Part shown: positions 5,834-10,787 of the stretch, piece by piece
Layout: each line of letters begins with the position of its first letter
Numbering within the stretch: the stretch's first letter is position 1
NCBI GenBank assembly: GCA_030743445.1
Contig: JASLSL010000239.1
Coordinates: 1-10,787, forward strand
Length of the DNA: 10,787 nt
Direction of reading: 5' to 3'
Origin: Alphaproteobacteria bacterium
GTDB lineage: Bacteria > Pseudomonadota > Alphaproteobacteria > UBA8366
The notes under the pieces: generated by a model
Told to the model about the DNA's origin: nothing
The model's input: the letters and a program-made list of their open reading frames with translations, nothing else
Databases searched by the model: none
Position numbers and translations under genes: made by a program

Positions 5834-6295
5834 TTAAGCGGCCTTGCCTTCGATCTCCTTCGATTTATTGGCGGCCGTGCCGATCTTGATCTGGCGCGGC
5901 CTCTTCTCCTCCGGAATCTCGCGCACGAGATCGACATACAGCAGGCCGTTCTCCAGCTTGCCGCCGGTCGCCTGGATGTGATCGGCCAGGCTGAAGCGAC
6001 GCTCGAAAGCGCGCTCGGCGATCCCGCGGTGGAGATAGCGCTTGCCGTTGTCTTCCTCGGTCTCCTCGATCCGGCCGGCGACGATCAGCTGATTGTCCTC
6101 GACCGTCACTTCGAGGTCGTCCTCGCCGAAACCCGCGACAGCCATCGAGATCCGATAGGTGTCTTCATCGGTCCGCTCGATGTTGTAGGGCGGATAGGAC
6201 GGCCCTTGCTCGTTCGCCATCGAATCGAACAACCGCGCCATGCGGTCGAAACCGACGGAAGTACGGAATAGGGGTGAAAGGTCAAAGCGTGTCAT
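5834..6295 (-). CDS. Small heat-shock protein Hsp20 (IbpA-like)
   Basis: A 153-residue alpha-crystallin-domain chaperone that holds unfolding proteins in the cytoplasm without ATP. The N-terminal arm MTRFDLSPLFRTSVGFDRMARLFDSM (in its IbpA-like form) is followed by PPYNIERTDEDTYRISMAVA (35-54), the crystallin domain to about 125 with ENGLLYVDLVREIPE (115-129, the A-x-x-x-n-G-v-L signature), and the C-terminal IKI anchor (136-138). Three in-frame ATGs lie near the start; 6295 is chosen because AAGGAGGA (6310-6303) is seven bases away, whereas the ATG at 6301 is too close to it. It is preceded by an RpoH-like promoter and a ROSE-like leader, and is divergent from the DUF1465 gene. Confidence 0.94.
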   Translation of the reverse strand: MTRFDLSPLFRTSVGFDRMARLFDSMANEQGPSYPPYNIERTDEDTYRISMAVAGFGEDDLEVTVEDNQLIVAGRIEETEEDNGKRYLHRGIAERAFERRFSLADHIQATGGKLENGLLYVDLVREIPEEKRPRQIKIGTAANKSKEIEGKAA

Positions 6296-6394
6296 AGCCA
6301 TATCCTCCTTCGAAGCAATATGGTTCAGGGGGCCACCACCATGGTCTGCCCCGGTTTGGTTGGCGCCGGACCCGAATTCGGCATCCGGCGCCAA
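6296..6394 (-). promoter_or_regulatory. ROSE-type RNA thermometer of hsp20
   Basis: The predicted leader of about 98 bases folds into three hairpins. The 5' one pairs TTGGCGCCGGA with TCCGGCGCCAA (6394-6384/6370-6360) with an inner CCG/CGG helix. The middle one pairs GGGGC with GCCCC around 6352-6328. The 3' one pairs CCATAT (6323-6318) with ATATGG (6303-6298), placing UUGCU (6318-6314) opposite AGGAGG (6309-6304). The U(U/C)GCU motif facing the ribosome site is the signature of ROSE thermometers, which melt at heat-shock temperature. Structure is drawn by eye; thermosensing is inferred from the family. Confidence 0.65.
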
Positions 6395-6398
6395 TCCT

Positions 6399-6427
6399 TA
6401 TATGGGCAGGCTTGCGGGAATTTAAAG
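6399..6427 (-). promoter_or_regulatory. RpoH (sigma-32)-like heat-shock promoter
   Basis: On the minus strand CTTTAAA (6427-6421) and CCCATATA (6406-6399) are 14 bases apart, close to the sigma-32 consensus CTTGAAA and CCCCATNT. Transcription would start near 6393, exactly at the foot of the first leader hairpin, which supports both calls. Confidence 0.65.
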
Positions 6428-6443
6428 ACTTGGCCGGCCAGCG

Positions 6444-6512
6444 TTAACCATAAGTATTAACAAATAAAACCTAACAATACTTAAAACATTGTAGTACAAT
6501 ACTTATAACAAT
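6444..6512. promoter_or_regulatory. AT-rich divergent control region with repeated motifs
   Basis: The space between hsp20 and the DUF1465 gene is strongly AT-rich compared with its surroundings. ACAATACTTA occurs at 6474-6483 and 6496-6505, 22 bases apart (about two helical turns); an inverted partial copy, TAAGTATT, is at 6451-6458. A perfect 13-base palindrome ATTGTA-G-TACAAT (6488-6500) links the two direct copies. TTAACCAT (6444-6451) is a CtrA half-site. Further right, TAATAT (6537-6542) could be a -10 for the DUF1465 gene. These look like binding sites for one or more regulators; none is identified. Confidence 0.45.
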
Positions 6513-6569
6513 AAATGTGGTATGCGCCAAGTTGGTTAATATAGTGGTTGACAACATTGGAGAGATTCA

Positions 6570-6986
6570 TTGTCCGAGGGACAAACAGCGCCGGTATTTT
6601 TCTCCGGAACCTACGAGGAAGCGTTCGATCTATTGGTCGAAACCCGCGACTACATCGAACGGGAATGGCCGCTACTGGCGGCGAAGCAGGGGTATGCGGC
6701 CCGGCTCGCGGCGAATGGCGAGGCCATGCGGCTGACCACCCGCCTGATCCAGGTCATGGCTTGGCTGATGGTGCAGAAGGCGATCCACGCAGGCGAATTG
6801 ACACGCGAGGAGGCCGATGACGATGCCTATCGGATGTCGGGCGGGACCGTGTGCCTGGATTGGAAGTCGGCGCGGGCGCTGCCGCTGCCGGTGGAGTTCC
6901 GCAGCCTGATGGACCGCAGCTACGACCTCTACTGCCGGATTCGCCGGCTCGACCGACGCGCGGCGGCGGCCGGTGCGGCCATCTGA
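6570..6986 (+). CDS. DUF1465 family protein
   Basis: A 138-residue protein recognised as the alphaproteobacterial DUF1465 family, of unknown function. The conserved core is SGTYEEAFDLLVETRDYIER (12-31), then EAMRLTTRLIQVMAWLMVQK (51-70), AIHAGELTREEA (71-82) and the C-terminal RSLMDRSYDLYCRIRRLDRR. It is all-helical and soluble in appearance, with no signal peptide. The start is a TTG at 6570: GGAG lies seven bases upstream, an in-frame stop occurs at 6549-6551, and no ATG or GTG is available between. A GATTC (GANTC, the CcrM methylation site) lies two bases before the start. Family members often start N-terminal to the conserved core by 10-20 residues, which fits. It converges on rpmE, sharing the terminator region. 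Confidence 0.82.
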   Translation: MSEGQTAPVFFSGTYEEAFDLLVETRDYIEREWPLLAAKQGYAARLAANGEAMRLTTRLIQVMAWLMVQKAIHAGELTREEADDDAYRMSGGTVCLDWKSARALPLPVEFRSLMDRSYDLYCRIRRLDRRAAAAGAAI

Positions 6987-6999
6987 CCCGGATGTAACG

Positions 7000-7022
7000 A
7001 AAAGGGCGCCTTGGGGGCGCCC
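7000..7022 (-). terminator. Terminator of rpmE, possibly shared
   Basis: GGGCGCC (7004-7010) pairs perfectly with GGCGCCC (7016-7022) around a five-base loop. On the minus strand the stem is followed by TTTT (7003-7000), so it mainly serves rpmE; with only CTCACC on the plus side it is a poor terminator for the DUF1465 gene. Confidence 0.7.
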
Positions 7023-7049
7023 TCACCATTTCAGCCGGAAGTCGGCGAC

Positions 7050-7274
7050 TTACGACTTGAGGCCGAAATCCTCGAACTTCTTGTTGAACTTGGCGAGCTG
7101 GCCGCCGGTGTCGACCAGGCGATGCACGCCGGTCCATGCCGGATGCGTCTTCGGGTCGATATCGAGCTTCATCGTGTCGCCGGGCTTGCCCCAGGTCGAG
7201 CGCATCTTGTAGGTCGTGCCGTCGGTCAACTGGACGTCGATATCGTGGTAGTCCGGGTGGATGTCGTTCTTCAT
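7050..7274 (-). CDS. rpmE: Large ribosomal subunit protein bL31
   Basis: A 74-residue ribosomal protein of the large subunit, beginning with the hallmark MKNDIHPDYH and containing STWG, THPAWTG and the C-terminal FNKKFEDFGLK. It has no cysteine at all, so it is the zinc-free form, normal for Alphaproteobacteria. The ATG at 7274 is preferred to the in-frame ATG at 7280, because GGGAG lies only two bases before the latter but eight before the former. It has its own sigma-70 promoter and terminator. Confidence 0.95.
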   Translation of the reverse strand: MKNDIHPDYHDIDVQLTDGTTYKMRSTWGKPGDTMKLDIDPKTHPAWTGVHRLVDTGGQLAKFNKKFEDFGLKS

Positions 7275-7303
7275 CGCCATGGCTCCCGATCTTCAAGCGC
7301 GGC

Positions 7304-7332
7304 TGTATAGCCGAGGCCGCCCGGCTTGGCAA
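7304..7332 (-). promoter_or_regulatory. Sigma-70 promoter of rpmE
   Basis: On the minus strand TTGCCA (7332-7327) and TATACA (7309-7304) are separated by exactly 17 bases, both close to consensus. Transcription would begin near 7297, leaving a short leader of about 23 bases with GGGAG before the ATG. Confidence 0.7.
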
Positions 7333-7350
7333 GGGGGCAGGGAGGGGCCG

Positions 7351-8166
7351 CTATTCCCCGCGCGCCCGGTAGCGCTTCACCGCGTGGCTCACGGTGCTGT
7401 AGTGGACATTGAAGTGCCTGGCGATCTCGATTTGGCTGTGATCGCCGGATAGCCAAGCCTCGGCCATCGCCGCGGTGCGGTCGGCGCCGTTTTTGACGTA
7501 CCAGTCGAGCGGCTTCGGCTTCCCTGCCCGGGGATCGTCGGCGGATGCGACCTTCGCCTCGACCTCGCGCACGAAGTCCTCCGATCCGAGATAAATCTGT
7601 TGCCGCCGCCCCTCCCAGACGTTCGGTGCCGTCAGGCCCTCGGCGACGTATCGTTGCCAAGCCTTGCGGTCGCCGTCGAACCGCTCGCGCAGCCATTCGA
7701 CTTCGAGCCAGGGCGGCAACGGTTCGCGGCCGATCGTCACCCGGTAGCTGCTCCAGCGCCAGTCCTCGGGTGCGGCGGCGAGGCCGGCACGGACCGGGGT
7801 CAACGCCACCTCGCGGCACAATTCGAGAAGGCAGGTCTCGCGCTCGACCAGCACCGCCCTGTAGCGGCCCTGGAATAGCGATCCCTTGTGGCCGTGATGG
7901 CGGTTGAAGCGCTGGGTATAGACGCCGGCGAGTTGGCGCATCCCGCTCACCAAATTGGCGTGCGGCGTCTCCACGACGATCTGGTAACGGTCCGGCGTCA
8001 GGCACACCGCGTGGACGCGCCACCCGGTCCTGGCGCAGGTCTCGCCGAGCAATTGCAGGAACACACGGCCGTCGAGGTTGTCGCCGAACACCGCCACGCC
8101 GCCGTGGCCGCGCGCCGAGACGTGATAGAGCGCACCGGGATACTCGGGTCTGAGCGGCCGGGCCAT
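7351..8166 (-). CDS. Y1_Tnp / RAYT-like transposase, HUH histidines lost
   Basis: A 271-residue protein of the IS200/REP-associated tyrosine transposase superfamily. The start MARPLRPEYPGALYHVSARG is family-typical, as are YTQRFNRHHGHKGSLFQGRY (83-102, holding the presumed nucleophile Tyr83), LELCREVALTPVRAGL and WRWSSY (136-141). The HUH strand, normally of the form CLMPNHxHLLIETP, reads CLTPDRYQIVVETP (55-68): both metal-binding histidines are replaced, by Arg60 and Gln62. The C-terminus (234-267) has a DnaA/HTH-like DNA-binding segment, IARHFNVHYSTVSHAVKRY. The frame is intact, so this looks like a retained DNA-binding protein rather than decay; single-strand cleavage seems unlikely. No good ribosome site precedes the ATG. 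A GGGGTCAA hairpin lies just upstream. Confidence 0.85.
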   Translation of the reverse strand: MARPLRPEYPGALYHVSARGHGGVAVFGDNLDGRVFLQLLGETCARTGWRVHAVCLTPDRYQIVVETPHANLVSGMRQLAGVYTQRFNRHHGHKGSLFQGRYRAVLVERETCLLELCREVALTPVRAGLAAAPEDWRWSSYRVTIGREPLPPWLEVEWLRERFDGDRKAWQRYVAEGLTAPNVWEGRRQQIYLGSEDFVREVEAKVASADDPRAGKPKPLDWYVKNGADRTAAMAEAWLSGDHSQIEIARHFNVHYSTVSHAVKRYRARGE

Positions 8167-8197
8167 GGCGCCAGTGTATCATCGACCGCCGGCCGGC

Positions 8198-8234
8198 TAA
8201 AGATTTGACCCCGCTCGCGGGGGAACGGGGTCAA
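8198..8234. repeat. REP-like hairpin before the transposase gene
   Basis: TTGACCCCG (8205-8213) and CGGGGTCAA (8226-8234) are perfect inverted arms with a 12-base loop; an alternative stem CCCCGC/GCGGGG also forms inside. The left flank TAAAGATTTGACCCC is a pattern I recall from REP-like sequences next to Y1_Tnp genes in other proteobacteria. It lies 38 bases before the transposase start and 29 bases after the ridA stop, and lacks a T-tract, so it is not a clear terminator. Confidence 0.55.
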
Positions 8235-8263
8235 CGCTTGCACGGTTTGGGTGCGGGAGCCGG

Positions 8264-8617
8264 CTATTCCACCGCCACCATCAGGATGATCTCGACCAGG
8301 CAGTTCGTCGACAGCGGTGCCCCGACGCAGGCGCGCTGCGGCCAGAATTCCCAGTCGTCGCCGATCCACTCGTTCCACACCTCGTCCATCGCTGCCTTCT
8401 CGTCCATGTTTTCCATGAACACCTGGGCCTGGAGCATCTTGGTCTTATCGGTCCCGGCCATCGCCAGGCTTTCGTCGAGATGCGCCAGAGTCTGGCGGGT
8501 CTGGTCCTGGATGTCGCCGGATTTGTCGGGAGCGGTGGCGACCGCGTAGACGATGCCATTGTGCGCGACCGCGCGGTTGCGGCCCGCGGCATGGCCCTTG
8601 TAGCGGTTGATGGTCAT
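8264..8617 (-). CDS. RidA (YjgF/YER057c/UK114) family protein
   Basis: A 117-residue member of the Rid superfamily. RidA itself hydrolyses reactive enamine/imine intermediates such as 2-aminoacrylate; many relatives have other or unknown roles. Visible features: the N-terminal strand GIVYAVATAPDKSGDIQDQTRQTLAHLDESLAMAGTDK (split here into strand 21-29 and helix 36-54), MLQAQVFMENMDEKAAMDEVWNEW (61-84), and WPQRACVGAPL with Arg95 at the position of the substrate carboxylate-binding arginine. The end VEIILMVAVE is the usual last strand. GAGGAGGG stands nine bases before the ATG at 8617; the longer open frame to 9133 runs through the ABC gene and is rejected. The WPQR motif and lack of PxRS suggest a Rid subgroup other than archetypal RidA. 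Confidence 0.9.
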   Translation of the reverse strand: MTINRYKGHAAGRNRAVAHNGIVYAVATAPDKSGDIQDQTRQTLAHLDESLAMAGTDKTKMLQAQVFMENMDEKAAMDEVWNEWIGDDWEFWPQRACVGAPLSTNCLVEIILMVAVE

Positions 8618-8761
8618 CGGGTGTGTCCCTCCTCTGTTTGTTCGGAATCGATTATCGGCATTGGGGACTGGGGTGGCCAGGGCCTGGCGACGGCCGCCGC
8701 CGGCTCCCGGATCATGGCGCCGCCGTCGCCGCCCTGCTATACCGGGCGCCGGAGGCAGCAG

Positions 8762-10603
<1,842 letters not shown>

Positions 10604-10787
10604 CTAGCGTTGGTCGAATTTGAGCTCGATCCGGCGGTTGCGCCGGAAGGCGATCTCGTCCTGGCGGTCATCGAGCGGTTGGAACTCGCCGAAGCCGGTC
10701 GCCGCGAGGCGCTTTGCCGGAATCCCCTCGCCGACCAGGAACTTGACCACCGAGGTCGCGCGCGCGGTCGAGAGCTCCCAGTTCGAG
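10604..10787 (-). CDS. OmpA/MotB-like peptidoglycan-binding protein (5' part outside window)
   Basis: The last 60 residues of a minus-strand gene whose start lies beyond the right edge. SNWELSTARATSVVKFL (1-17 of the visible part), LVGEGIPAKRLAATGFGEFQP and RRNRRIELKF are the C-terminal half of the OmpA-like domain that grips peptidoglycan; the final Arg-Arg-x-x-x-Arg-Arg-Ile-Glu pattern is diagnostic. LSTARATSVVKFL is more typical of MotB and MotB-like stator or cell-envelope proteins than of outer-membrane porins, but the N-terminal part needed to decide is absent. The stop TAG is complementary to CTA at 10604-10606, immediately next to the ABC exporter stop, with no intergenic base. Confidence 0.88.
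   Translation of the reverse strand, partial: SNWELSTARATSVVKFLVGEGIPAKRLAATGFGEFQPLDDRQDEIAFRRNRRIELKFDQR

Noticed and set aside
5715..5837. 40-residue open frame starting ATGAAAAAG after the thioesterase
   Set aside because: It reads straight through the palindromic element, has no ribosome site and no family resemblance; such frames arise from the repeat itself.
6547..6552. TTGACA as -35 box of the DUF1465 gene
   Set aside because: It lies only 18 bases before the start codon, so the -10 and the transcript start would fall inside the gene.
7271..8182. 303-residue minus-strand frame over the transposase
   Set aside because: Frame-shifted shadow of the RAYT-like gene, whose own frame carries the family motifs.
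8208..8234. ridA terminator
   Set aside because: The hairpin is perfect but has no T-tract on the minus strand; better explained as a REP-like sequence.

Overview
This is a GC-rich window from an alphaproteobacterium, most likely of the Rhodospirillales type. The assignment rests on three small families largely confined to Alphaproteobacteria (TrcR/DUF1013, DUF1192, DUF1465), CtrA-like TTAACCAT boxes, a ROSE-type RNA thermometer and a bL31 without cysteines. No ribosomal RNA, tRNA, CRISPR array, phage or plasmid gene was seen. Most of it looks like ordinary chromosome; the unusual material lies in the intergenic DNA and in one degenerate transposase-like gene.

Layout. Minus-strand genes fill 1-2512: an exported WD40-repeat protein (cut by the left edge), the regulator TrcR with its own promoter, and a PIG3-type quinone oxidoreductase. 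A perfect palindrome separates the oxidoreductase from the divergent 61-residue DUF1192 gene. From 2805 to 3173 there is no protein gene, but the DNA is dense in structure: a CtrA-like box, three hairpins ending in an intrinsic terminator (candidate small RNA), and then a promoter and structured leader for metY. metY, an alpha/beta hydrolase and a hotdog thioesterase form a tight plus-strand operon (3174-5710). A 76-base imperfect palindrome lies between this operon and the convergent hsp20 gene.

hsp20 (5834-6295, minus) has an RpoH-like promoter and a leader with the UUGCU/AGGAGG pairing typical of ROSE thermometers. Divergent from it, across an AT-rich region with repeated motifs, is a DUF1465 gene that starts with TTG. 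It converges on rpmE (bL31), which has a good sigma-70 promoter and a terminator. Upstream of rpmE on the same strand is a Y1_Tnp (IS200/RAYT-like) protein in which both HUH histidines are replaced; a GGGGTCAA-type hairpin sits just before it. A RidA-family gene follows, then a divergent plus-strand ABC exporter half-transporter whose stop codon directly abuts the stop codon of a convergent OmpA/MotB-like gene cut by the right edge.

The points most worth testing are the candidate small RNA next to the metY leader (2895-3173), the domesticated-looking RAYT and the two palindromic elements near it, and the hsp20 thermosensor. All RNA structures were worked out by eye from base pairing; no folding or homology search was run.
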